Part shown: one piece after another, positions 1-7,794 of the stretch
Layout: every line of letters starts with the position of its first letter
Numbering within the stretch: the stretch's first letter is position 1
Origin: Conservatibacter flavescens
GTDB lineage: Bacteria > Pseudomonadota > Gammaproteobacteria > Enterobacterales > Pasteurellaceae
Assembly: GCF_002795425.1 (NCBI RefSeq)
Contig: NZ_PHHA01000038.1
Span: 1 to 45,365, forward strand
Length of the DNA: 45,365 nucleotides
Direction of reading: 5' to 3'
Position numbers and translations under genes: made by a program
The notes under the pieces: generated by a model
What the model was told of the DNA's origin: nothing
What the model saw: only the letters and a program-made list of their open reading frames with translations
The model's database searches: none

Positions 1-391
1 AAGAAGTGCGGTGGGTTTTTTGTTTAGATTCGGAATAAACAAGGACAAGGGGCGTATGCAATACGCCCCTACAGCAAATATTTGTAACTCATTGAAATTT
101 AATAGATATTTATTTTTCAGGTAGGGGCGTATTGCATACGCCCCAAAGCAATAATATCTTGTCTCGGAATTGGCTAAATCCAAAAGCGCTTTGGAAAGAA
201 GTGCGGTGGGTTTTTGTTTAGATTCGGAATAAACAAGGATAAGGGGCGTATGCAATACGCCCCTACAGCAAATATTTTTAACTCATTGAAATTTAATAGA
301 TATTTATTTTTCAGGTAGGGGCGTATTGCATACGCCCCAAAGAAATAATATCTTGTCTCGGAATTGGCTAAATCCAAAACTGTTTTGGAAA
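1..391. repeat. Two tandem copies of a ~195 bp repeat unit with internal palindromes
   Basis: Copy 1 is 1-195 and copy 2 is about 196-391. They differ only by a few substitutions and a one-base change in a T run. Each copy begins with an uptake signal core (AAGTGCGGT at 4 and 199). Each contains a 24-bp perfect inverted repeat pair: 49-72 with 121-144, and 243-266 with 315-338. Each arm holds a near-palindrome beginning GGGGCGTA and ending TACGCCCC. A short degenerate third start (GAGTGGGTTT) follows copy 2. No gene is supported here; open frames across it arise from the repeat. It resembles a non-coding, MITE-like or REP-like element. Confidence 0.85.
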
Positions 392-436
392 ATGAGTGGG
401 TTTATTTTGATCATGGTGAACTAAATTAGTTGCGTT

Positions 437-1423
437 ATGAATTTGAATTTATGTTTTAAACGTTGGCAATCTTTTGTTGGTGTTATTTATTGGCGGGAAT
501 TTTTGTTATGTAGCCCTGCTATTTTATTGGTCATTGTGGTCAGTTTAGATATTGATCCATTGGTGGCTGTGATTATGGTTGGTGCGGCGTTTACTGTGGG
601 ATTTGGGGCTTCTCGGACGTTGGGGCCCTATCGCTGGGGGGCGGTTGCTATTGCGACCGTCGGGATGTCTATTTCTGCGTTTTTGGGCTCATTAGTTGGT
701 CATGAAGCGTGGCTGTTGTTGATATTGGTTGGGATTCTTGCAGCTTGTTGTGCGTATTTAACTAGCCGTAATAATGATTTGTGGTGGGTCAGCTTACAGG
801 TTGTTGTGGCGTTTTTGGTGGCAAGTTATTATCCTCGAAGTATAGAGGATGCGTTGTTGCGAGGCGGTTTGATTTTGATGGCTGGGTTTCTTCAGTTATT
901 GGGTATGGTATGTTTGGCTAGGCTGTTTCCGAGCGTTTCAGCGAGTTTGCCTCCGATACCGGTGACTGCGATTGATCGTGATTTGCAGTGGCGGTTTGTA
1001 TGGGCGATGGTATTGAGTGTGATGGGTTCTTTTGTTGTTGCGCAACATTGGGGGCTGGCAAATGATTATTGGGCACCGATGACCGCTTTGATGATTATGC
1101 GACCTTCTGGGCAGTTAACGTGGTCTAGGAGTATTGCGCGCCTCGTCGGTACATTAGTTGGCTGTAGTGTGGCGACGTTAATTATTTATCTATTTCATGA
1201 ACAGTTGTTGATACTGATTTTAGCTTTAGTGATCAGTAGCGGGCTGGCGTTTTCCTTGCAAAAAGCGAATTATGGTGTGTTAAGCTGTGTGATGTCAGCA
1301 ACGGTCGTGTTTTTAATTGCTTTAGGATTTGGTGATCCTATTTCAACGACAGAACATCGTTTAGTGGCAACGTTATTGGGAGGAGGCGTGGCGTTGGGCA
1401 TGACGAAAATTTTTCGTCTTTAA
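437..1423 (+). CDS. FUSC-family inner membrane protein
   Basis: A 328-residue, strongly hydrophobic protein made of two blocks of transmembrane segments (about residues 20-160 and 185-325). The second block contains the run DYWAPMTALMIMRP, typical of the FUSC (fusaric-acid-resistance/aromatic acid exporter) superfamily, in which membrane proteins export or exclude small aromatic or toxic compounds. It lacks the large cytoplasmic domain of full-length family members such as YccS or AaeB, so it is a short form. The ATG at 437 has only a weak ribosome site (GGTGAA about 15 bases upstream). It lies just after the tandem repeat and 59 bases before surE. Substrate unknown; family call fairly safe. 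Confidence 0.75.
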   Translation: MNLNLCFKRWQSFVGVIYWREFLLCSPAILLVIVVSLDIDPLVAVIMVGAAFTVGFGASRTLGPYRWGAVAIATVGMSISAFLGSLVGHEAWLLLILVGILAACCAYLTSRNNDLWWVSLQVVVAFLVASYYPRSIEDALLRGGLILMAGFLQLLGMVCLARLFPSVSASLPPIPVTAIDRDLQWRFVWAMVLSVMGSFVVAQHWGLANDYWAPMTALMIMRPSGQLTWSRSIARLVGTLVGCSVATLIIYLFHEQLLILILALVISSGLAFSLQKANYGVLSCVMSATVVFLIALGFGDPISTTEHRLVATLLGGGVALGMTKIFRL

Positions 1424-1482
1424 GGGCGTGGGAAAGGGCGTTATAATAAGGTTGGATATTGGTGAAATAAATAGGACAAAAG

Positions 1483-2223
1483 ATGCATATTTTATTAAGT
1501 AATGATGATGGTATTCATGCAGAAGGGATTCGAGTATTGGCCCATGAGTTACGTAAAATAGCAGATGTGACAGTTGTTGCACCTGATCGTAACCGTAGTG
1601 CGGCCTCCAGTTCGCTGACGTTGATAGAGCCTTTGCGACCACATAAATTGGATAGTGGTGATTATTGTGTGAATGGCACACCGGCAGATTGTGTGCATTT
1701 GGCGTTAAATGGCTTTTTATCGGGGCGTGTAGATTTGGTTGTGTCAGGGATCAATGCAGGTGCGAATTTAGGTGATGATACGCTTTATTCTGGCACATTG
1801 GCGGCAGCATTAGAAGGACGCCATTTGGGTTTGCCTGCGGTGGCGGTATCATTAGATGGTCGTCAACATTATGAAACAGCGGCTCGTGTGGTATGTGATC
1901 TGATCCCGAAATTACATGAAAATTTGCTCAAGAGCCGTGAAATTATCAATATTAATGTGCCAGATATTCCTTATGCGCAGTTGAAAGGCATAAAAGTGTG
2001 TCACTTGGGATATCGTGAGTCAGCAGCAGAAATTATTAAGCAGAAAGATCCGCGTAATGAGGCAATTTATTGGGTCGGGCCAAGCGGATTACCTGAATAT
2101 GCGAGTGAGGGGACAGATTTTCATGCGGTGGCTAATGGTTATGTATCAATTACGCCAATTCAAGCGGATATGACGGCACATCATTCTTTGCAAGCGTTGC
2201 AACATTGGCTAGATAAGATGTAA
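1483..2223 (+). CDS. surE: 5'/3'-nucleotidase SurE
   Basis: A 246-residue protein with the family N-terminus [10 protein letters not shown], giving the metal ligands Asp8 and Asp9. Ser39 follows in the RNRSAAS stretch and Asn91 in [13 protein letters not shown], at the same positions as in E. coli SurE. SurE removes phosphate from 5'- and 3'-nucleoside monophosphates and can cut short polyphosphates; it is cytoplasmic and divalent-metal dependent. AGGAC sits about six bases before the ATG. The order surE, YqaA-like gene, nlpD is conserved in the family. In enterics pcm and rpoS accompany this group, but neither is present here. Confidence 0.97.
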   Translation: MHILLSNDDGIHAEGIRVLAHELRKIADVTVVAPDRNRSAASSSLTLIEPLRPHKLDSGDYCVNGTPADCVHLALNGFLSGRVDLVVSGINAGANLGDDTLYSGTLAAALEGRHLGLPAVAVSLDGRQHYETAARVVCDLIPKLHENLLKSREIININVPDIPYAQLKGIKVCHLGYRESAAEIIKQKDPRNEAIYWVGPSGLPEYASEGTDFHAVANGYVSITPIQADMTAHHSLQALQHWLDKM

Positions 2224-2322
2224 AAGAAATGTAATACCAAGTAGGATCTATTGCTTTATGTTGAGAGTTGGCGCAAAATGAACACTTTTTAGTGTGATAC
2301 TGTGCGTAGAAAAGGAGCTATT

Positions 2323-2898
2323 TTGAATATTTTTGGTGCAATGTATGATAAGACGATGATGTGGTCTAAGCATCGTTTTGCGACATTTTGGCTATCTTTT
2401 GTCAGTTTTATTGAGGCCATCTTTTTTCCGATTCCACCAGATGTTATGTTGATTCCTATGTCAATGTCGGCACCGCAAAAAGCTATGCGACTTGCGCTAT
2501 ATACTGCTATCGCATCAGCGATTGGTGGGATAGTGGGCTATGGTTTAGGGTATTATGCCTTTGATTGGATTTATCAATATATCGTACAGTGGGGCTATGA
2601 GGTACGTTGGAACACTGCGGTATCTTGGTTTGAAAAATGGGGCGTACTGGTGGTGTTTGTCGCGGGTTTTTCGCCTATTCCTTATAAAGTATTTACTATC
2701 TGTGCGGGTGTTATGCAAATGGCATTTCTTCCATTTGCTATTACTGCTTTTATTTCGCGGGCGGCGCGTTTTATTTTAGTGGCAAAATTGGCTGCTTGGG
2801 GTGGACAGCGTTTTGCTGCCCAATTGCGCCGTTATATTGAGGTGATTGGTTGGGCAGTTGTTGTGCTAGCAGTCATCGCTTATTTTGTTTTGAGATAG
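2323..2898 (+). CDS. yqaA: YqaA-family (DedA/VTT-domain) membrane protein
   Basis: A 191-residue membrane protein of the SNARE-associated/VTT (DedA-like) family. It shows the motif FFPIPPDVMLIPMS near residue 35, glycine-rich helices (IGGIVGYGLGYY), and the paired FSPIPYKVFTICAG segment near residue 115; the proline-containing re-entrant loops are the family hallmark. I chose TTG at 2323 because AAGGAG lies five bases upstream and the protein then begins MNIFGAMYDKT; the in-frame GTG at 2302 has no ribosome site. Related DedA proteins support envelope integrity and polyprenyl-phosphate or lipid flipping, but the role of YqaA itself is not established. It lies six bases upstream of the small lipoprotein gene. 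Confidence 0.85.
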   Translation: MNIFGAMYDKTMMWSKHRFATFWLSFVSFIEAIFFPIPPDVMLIPMSMSAPQKAMRLALYTAIASAIGGIVGYGLGYYAFDWIYQYIVQWGYEVRWNTAVSWFEKWGVLVVFVAGFSPIPYKVFTICAGVMQMAFLPFAITAFISRAARFILVAKLAAWGGQRFAAQLRRYIEVIGWAVVVLAVIAYFVLR

Positions 2899-2904
2899 AA
2901 TGTA

Positions 2905-3093
2905 ATGAGAAAAATAGTATATATCGGGTTATTTATGATGGGTCTTGTTGCTTGTCGTTCAGCGCCGGAAGTTGTTGATGAAAATACGTTGTCACCAGGT
3001 ATTATGCAGCCTGTTGAAGGTACTGGTGCGGTAGAAGGAACAGGATTGATCCCTGATATTCAGCAAGGTGCGATGCCTGCGGATATGCGTTAA
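2905..3093 (+). CDS. Small lipoprotein resembling the N-terminus of NlpD
   Basis: A 62-residue protein with a lipoprotein signal: charged MRK, a hydrophobic stretch, and lipobox GLVAC with the lipidated Cys at residue 17. The mature part contains TLSPGIMQPV, then a G-rich spacer, then IQQGAMPADM. These match, in order and spacing, TLSPGIMQPV and IQQQSMPNTM in the first ~65 residues of the NlpD encoded immediately downstream. So it looks like a stand-alone copy of NlpD's lipoprotein head without the LysM or LytM domains. It is six bases after the YqaA-like gene and 27 bases before nlpD, probably one operon. Function unknown. Confidence 0.8.
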   Translation: MRKIVYIGLFMMGLVACRSAPEVVDENTLSPGIMQPVEGTGAVEGTGLIPDIQQGAMPADMR

Positions 3094-3120
3094 TTAGTTA
3101 TTTTTAGAAAGGATTATTCG

Positions 3121-4332
3121 ATGAAAAAATCATTTTTTCTTGTGCCGTTGGCAGCAGTTGTTTTAGCGGCGTGTTCAAGTAGTCAGCCTGCTCCGGTCGA
3201 ATCGGCTAGTGATGATACGACTCTTTCTCCAGGTATTATGCAGCCGGTCACATCTACAGGGGCAGCGAATGGGGCTTGGGAACCGGAAATTCAGCAGCAA
3301 AGTATGCCGAATACGATGAATGTGCCTTCTGCGCAAGTGCCAACGGTTCAACCGGCAGCGCCTCAGCCTATGCCTCAACCTGTGCAACAAGCACAGCAGA
3401 CGGTAGCGAGTTCGACAGCAAAGGCAAAGCAAGTGTCGCAGGATTTTACGATCCCTCGTAATGCACAAACCAATGCGCCAGATTATAGCAAAATAGATAA
3501 AGGTTTTTATAAAGGTGACACTTATACTGTGCGCAAGGGCGATACTATGTTCTTGATTGCTTATATTTCAGGTATGGATGTCAAAGAACTTGCAGCCTTA
3601 AATAATATGAGTGAGCCATATAATTTAAGTATTGGGCAAACCTTGCGTGTGTCGAATAATACTGCACCGGCAGCAGCGACGACTGCAGCTGTTACACAAG
3701 CACCTGCGCCAGTGCCGGCAAAACCAGTTGAACCGTCAGTCACTTATACACCGGCTGCAAATGGGACACAATATGGTTCCGATGGGACTGTGACGGGGCC
3801 AATTAAAGCGGGTGTCGGCACAGCTGCGACTGTAGGTGCGGCAACGGTTCCAGCGGTACGTGCAACAGCTGGCACACCGCCTGCAACAACAAGTGCGCCA
3901 ACTGTGACAGCCACTGCGCCAGCAGCAACACAAACTGTGACTCAAGCGCCAGCGGCCTCTAATATTGCTTGGCGTTGGCCGGCAAGTGGTAAGATTATTC
4001 AAGGCTTTTCGAATACAGATGGCGGTAATAAAGGGATTGATATTGGCGGTTCACGTGGACAAGCAGTAAATGCTGCGGCCGCAGGAACAGTGGTGTATGC
4101 CGGTAATGCGCTACGTGGCTATGGTAATTTAATTATTATTAAGCATAATGATGATTATCTCAGTGCTTATGCGCACAATGAAAGTATCTTAGTCAAAGAG
4201 CAGCAACAAGTGAAATCAGGGCAACAAATTGCGAAAATGGGTAGCTCTGGTACAAACGGGGTGAAACTGCATTTTGAAATTCGCTACAAAGGGAAATCTG
4301 TGGATCCTATTCGTTATTTGCCAAGACGTTAA
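3121..4332 (+). CDS. nlpD: Murein hydrolase activator NlpD (LppB)
   Basis: A 403-residue outer-membrane lipoprotein. Signal peptide and lipobox VLAAC (Cys18) come first, then a low-complexity Pro/Gln/Ala linker, a LysM domain near residues 137-180 (YTVRKGDTMFLIAYISG), a second Ala/Thr/Pro linker, and a C-terminal LytM/M23 domain from about 280. The LytM domain is degenerate: it reads KGIDIGG and GVKLHFE where active M23 enzymes carry the zinc-binding His residues. This is the state of E. coli NlpD, which has no hydrolase activity but activates amidase AmiC at division. In many gammaproteobacteria nlpD is followed by rpoS; here a terminator and a convergent gene follow, consistent with Pasteurellaceae lacking rpoS. 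Confidence 0.96.
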   Translation: MKKSFFLVPLAAVVLAACSSSQPAPVESASDDTTLSPGIMQPVTSTGAANGAWEPEIQQQSMPNTMNVPSAQVPTVQPAAPQPMPQPVQQAQQTVASSTAKAKQVSQDFTIPRNAQTNAPDYSKIDKGFYKGDTYTVRKGDTMFLIAYISGMDVKELAALNNMSEPYNLSIGQTLRVSNNTAPAAATTAAVTQAPAPVPAKPVEPSVTYTPAANGTQYGSDGTVTGPIKAGVGTAATVGAATVPAVRATAGTPPATTSAPTVTATAPAATQTVTQAPAASNIAWRWPASGKIIQGFSNTDGGNKGIDIGGSRGQAVNAAAAGTVVYAGNALRGYGNLIIIKHNDDYLSAYAHNESILVKEQQQVKSGQQIAKMGSSGTNGVKLHFEIRYKGKSVDPIRYLPRR

Positions 4333-4349
4333 GGGATATTGGATATAAT

Positions 4350-4388
4350 AAAAAAGAAGAAAGTGCGGTGCATTTTCTTCTTTTTTTT
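4350..4388. terminator. Bidirectional terminator with an uptake signal in the loop
   Basis: A 13-bp A-rich/T-rich stem (4350-4362 with 4374-4386) encloses the uptake signal GTGCGGT. It is followed by T's on the plus strand and, read on the minus strand, also by a T run. It sits between convergent nlpD and the MarC-family gene and should serve both. Confidence 0.75.
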
Positions 4389-4403
4389 GCTTAATAATGG
4401 TGA

Positions 4404-5051
4404 TTATATGGCTTTGAGCATAGGGAAAGCATCATAAATACCGTTAATAAACATTTGTGTTCCGATGACGGCTAGGATTAATCCCATCATTCGGGTAAGT
4501 ACTCGCATTGCACTTCTGCCTAATAACTGAATTAAGCGTTTACCGTATAAAAATAAAATATATGTGATTAAGCAAAGCAAGCCAAACGCAAGGACGGTTG
4601 CAATTACACCGGTCATATTGGCGTCCGCTGATAAGTTCATGGAGGTTGCAATCGTTCCGGGTCCAGCTAGCATGGGCATGGCCAATGGCGACACGGCAAC
4701 CCCTAGAATATCTTCGCGATTACGCACGGCATTTTGGGGGTTAATCGGGTGGTTAACCGTAGAGTTTTGTCCCCCTTGTAACATTTGTAAACCAATCATA
4801 AACACAATAAATCCACCGGCTAAGCGCAGTGCAGGCATTGTCATACCAAAGGTTTCAAAAATAATTTTCCCTCCCAAAGAGAAAACCGCAATAATCAGAA
4901 AAGCCACAAACACGCCTTTTCGCGCGATGAGTTTTGCGGTGTCATTATCTTCTTGTTCCGTAATAGAAAGATAAACAGGGAGGCTTGATATGGGGTTGGT
5001 GATTGCAAAGAATGCCATAAATGCAATACCAAATTGATCAAACGCAAACAT
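4404..5051 (-). CDS. MarC-family integral membrane protein
   Basis: A 215-residue protein with six predicted transmembrane helices and the MarC-family signature AFFAITNPISSLPVYLS near residue 17. Further matches are PALRLAGGFIVFMIGLQML and AMPMLAGPGTIATSM. MarC proteins were once linked to multiple antibiotic resistance in E. coli, but that role was not upheld and their function is unknown. I start at the ATG at 5051, which has AAGG a few bases upstream; an upstream in-frame TTG at 5081 has no ribosome site. It is convergent with nlpD and lies downstream of the fru operon terminator. Confidence 0.9.
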   Translation of the reverse strand: MFAFDQFGIAFMAFFAITNPISSLPVYLSITEQEDNDTAKLIARKGVFVAFLIIAVFSLGGKIIFETFGMTMPALRLAGGFIVFMIGLQMLQGGQNSTVNHPINPQNAVRNREDILGVAVSPLAMPMLAGPGTIATSMNLSADANMTGVIATVLAFGLLCLITYILFLYGKRLIQLLGRSAMRVLTRMMGLILAVIGTQMFINGIYDAFPMLKAI

Positions 5052-5128
5052 AAAGAACCTTAATAATAAATAAAAACCCAAAAGGGGAGGCTATTGTAGC
5101 AAATGTGGTCGCTAGGGACAAATGAGAG

Positions 5129-5166
5129 AAAAATAAGGAAGATATTTTCATTTCTTCCTTATTTTG
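5129..5166 (-). terminator. Terminator of the fruBKA operon
   Basis: A perfect 13-bp inverted repeat (5130-5142 with 5153-5165) lies just beyond the fruA stop codon. On the minus strand it is followed by TTTCTC, as expected for a rho-independent terminator. Confidence 0.7.
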
Positions 5167-5179
5167 CTTCGGTGAATAA

Positions 5180-6848
5180 TTAATCAACCAATTTCGGCTT
5201 GATCGAGGCGTAAACAATGCCTGTGATAATAGAACCGATAGCTATGGCAGCTAAATACATTAATGGTTGAGAAACAAATGGGATAACGAATAATCCTCCG
5301 TGTGGCGCCTGTAATAAGATACCTAAGCTCATCGAAATCGCGCCAGCAGTAGCGCCACCCAGAATAGAACTTATAATCACTCGGATTGGGTCTGCCGCGA
5401 CAAAGGGTAGCGCACCTTCAGAAATAAAACATAATCCCAATACAAATGAGGCTTTACCGGCATTGCGTTGGTTTTGGTTAAATTTATTACGGGCAATCCA
5501 AGTAGCGATTGCCATACCGATTGGTGGAACCATACCGGCAGCCATCGCAGCAGCAATAGGAGCATATACGCCTGAAGCTATCATACCGACTGAGAATGTG
5601 TAGGCTGCTTTATTAACTGGTCCACCCATATCGGTACACATCATTGCACCGAGTATAATGCCTAAAATAATGGCATTGACTTCACCCATCGATTTTAACC
5701 ACTCGGTTAAGGCATTCATGATTCCTGCTACAGGTGGGTTAATGACATAAATCATTCCTAAGCCGATAATCAATGATCCCAGTAATGGTAAAATTAAAAT
5801 CGGTTTTAGCGCCGCGAGGCTCGGTGAAAGCTGGATTTTTTCATTCAGCCATTTCACAACATAGCCGGCGAAGAAACCAGCAATAATTCCGCCTAAAATT
5901 CCAGCTCCGGCGTTAGTGGCAAGCATACCTCCGACAAGTCCCGGCGCTAAACCCGGTCTATCTGCAATCGAAAATGCTACATAGCCGGCAAAAATTGCAA
6001 TCATTAAATGGAACGCAGCGCCACCGCCAATATCCATTAATGCTTTTGGTAAACCGAAAGCAATATCCCCATCTTTGAATGCCTCGATCCCAAACATGAA
6101 AGACATGGCAATGGCTAAACCACCGGCTACGACTAACGGTAGCATATGAGAAACGCCGGTCATCAAATGTTTATACACGCCTTTTTTCTCGTTTTCTTCT
6201 GGGCTAGCGCTGGTCGATTGGGCCGAATTACCGTTGTAGGTTTTGGCTTCCGCAAAGGCTTTTTCGAATTCCTGTGCCGTTTTTTTCAGCGCTAAACCTG
6301 TCGAAGTACGATACATTTTTACCCGTAAATTTGCTTAAATCCACATCAATATCTGCCGCCACAAAGACTAAATCTGCCGCCGCGACTTCTTCTGGTGAAA
6401 TTGGATTACCGGCCCCCACTTGCCCACGGGTTTCTACTTTGATATTCCAACCTTGTTTTTTGGCATAAGTTTCAATCGCTTCCGCTGACATAAATGTATG
6501 TGCAACCCCTGTCGGACAGGCGGTAACGGCGACAATGTTTTTAATGGAATGTTGTGCAAGATTAGCCGAGCTTTGGGCAGGCTCAACATAATCCGTTGCG
6601 GCGGTTATTGCTTGTTGTAATAACTGCTCGGGTTGTGTTAATTCGCTATCTACCGAAACTAAGGCAACTTTTTTACCTTGAAGAGCGGTTAAATTTGGCA
6701 AAGTTTTTCCGATAACAATAGCGAGATCTGCTTCTGTAATATCACTGAGTTGATGGCCTTGTTGGGTGGCAACTTGGCTTAAAACTTGGTGTAATAAAAA
6801 GCTTTTTGCTTTTCCTATATCATGGTTTTGTACGAGAAAAATATTCAT
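5180..6848 (-). pseudogene. fruA: fruA, PTS fructose-specific EIIBC, split by a frameshift
   Basis: FruA is the membrane permease that takes up fructose and releases fructose 1-phosphate. The 5' frame (6848 down to 6228) encodes the IIB' and IIB domains, including the IIB Cys loop VTACPTGVAHTF. The IIC membrane domain is in another frame, opening at ATG 6316 (MYRTSTGLALKKTAQEF) and running to 5180 with intact motifs such as MCTDMGGPVNKAAY and FISEGALPF. In intact FruA the IIB ending ...DLSKF.GK runs directly into MYRTSTGL, so the reading frame is lost at an A5 run (minus strand, 6320-6316). Everything else looks functional. Either a recent mutation, a sequencing error, or the halves are made separately, with IIC starting at 6316, although its ribosome site is poor. 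Confidence 0.85.
6316..6320 (-). other. Frameshift site in fruA
   Basis: On the minus strand the codons ACG GGT AAA are followed by AATG. Dropping one A gives GGT AAA ATG TAT, restoring the join to MYRTS. The shift needed is +1 (equivalently -2), so it is not a standard -1 slippery-site arrangement. Confidence 0.8.
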
Positions 6849-6851
6849 AAT

Positions 6852-7793
6852 TTACCCTTCAATCACGTTAATTTTTACTTGTGCCAAAATTGGCGCTAAT
6901 AAAGCTTTATCAGAAATGCCTACATTGCTTTGCGATACGGCAAAGGCTGAGATTGCTGAGGCAAAAGCGAGAGTATCTTGCTGAGAAAGGTCTTGGCTTA
7001 GACCGTAGATTAATCCTGCCACCATCGAGTCACCCGCTCCAACAGTGCTGACAACGTTTTCACATTTTGGCGGTTGTGCGGCAATGATACTTTCATCGCT
7101 GAGCCATAAGGAGCCGTTAGCACCCATTGAGATAATCACGTTTGCGATCCCTTGTGCTTTCAGCTTTTTCGCCGCTTGAATAATTTCTGCTTGGTTATTG
7201 AGCTTATGGCCAATCCAGCTTTCAAGTTCTCGATGATTCGGTTTAACAAGCCAAGGATTCGCTTGCAAGCCAGCAGTTAAAGCCGCGTTACTACTATCTA
7301 ACACAACTTTAACACCGCTTTCTTTTAGCGCTTGCAGCCATCGCGTGAACATTTCCGGGCTCACGCCACGTGGTAAGCTGCCACATACTGCAATAATGTC
7401 AAAGGACTGTGCATAATCTAAAGAAGCTTGGACGAAGTCTTGCCAATCTTGTGCGGAAATTTCATAGCCTAAAAAATTCAAATCTGTCACATCCGCTTCG
7501 GTTTCGGTGATTTTGACATTAATCCGTGTTTTGCCTGCTACTCGTTGGAATTTGTCTTCTAAACCAAGATTTTGAAACATTTGCACAAAATCGCCTTGAT
7601 TGTCGGTACCAAGAAACCCACCAACGGCAACAGATACCCCAAGATCATTAAGCACTTTTGCAACATTAATCCCTTTGCCAGCGGGAAAAAGGCCTAACGT
7701 TTCTACCGTGTTTACCTCGCCGAGTTCAATGCGTGTTAAGCGGCCAACTAAATCATAGGCCGTATTGAGTGTAATGGTTGCGATTTTAGCCAT
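6852..7793 (-). CDS. fruK: 1-phosphofructokinase FruK
   Basis: A 313-residue PfkB-family sugar kinase that converts fructose 1-phosphate plus ATP to fructose 1,6-bisphosphate. It has the N-terminal family start ATITLNTAYDL, the substrate-binding stretch FPAGKGINVAKVL near residue 37, and the C-terminal catalytic signature STVGAGDSMVAGL near residue 252, where the Asp is the general base. Length matches E. coli FruK. It lies between fruB (one-base gap upstream) and fruA (three-base gap downstream), so translation is probably coupled. Family members also phosphorylate tagatose 6-phosphate, which matters for the gat operon in this window. Confidence 0.97.
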   Translation of the reverse strand: MAKIATITLNTAYDLVGRLTRIELGEVNTVETLGLFPAGKGINVAKVLNDLGVSVAVGGFLGTDNQGDFVQMFQNLGLEDKFQRVAGKTRINVKITETEADVTDLNFLGYEISAQDWQDFVQASLDYAQSFDIIAVCGSLPRGVSPEMFTRWLQALKESGVKVVLDSSNAALTAGLQANPWLVKPNHRELESWIGHKLNNQAEIIQAAKKLKAQGIANVIISMGANGSLWLSDESIIAAQPPKCENVVSTVGAGDSMVAGLIYGLSQDLSQQDTLAFASAISAFAVSQSNVGISDKALLAPILAQVKINVIEG

Positions 7794-7794
7794 A

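Noticed and set aside
174-377. Open frame on the minus strand across the repeat
   Set aside because: It is produced by translating the repeat unit itself and has no ribosome site.
1-391. Possible CRISPR array
   Set aside because: Only two long, nearly identical copies with no unique spacers; this is a tandem duplication.
3175-4002. Arg/Cys-rich frames opposite nlpD
   Set aside because: Antisense readings of the Pro/Ala/Thr linkers; low complexity without a start site.
6316-6320. Programmed frameshift in fruA
   Set aside because: The shift required is +1 (or -2) at a plain A5 run without a known stimulator; mutation or sequencing error is simpler.
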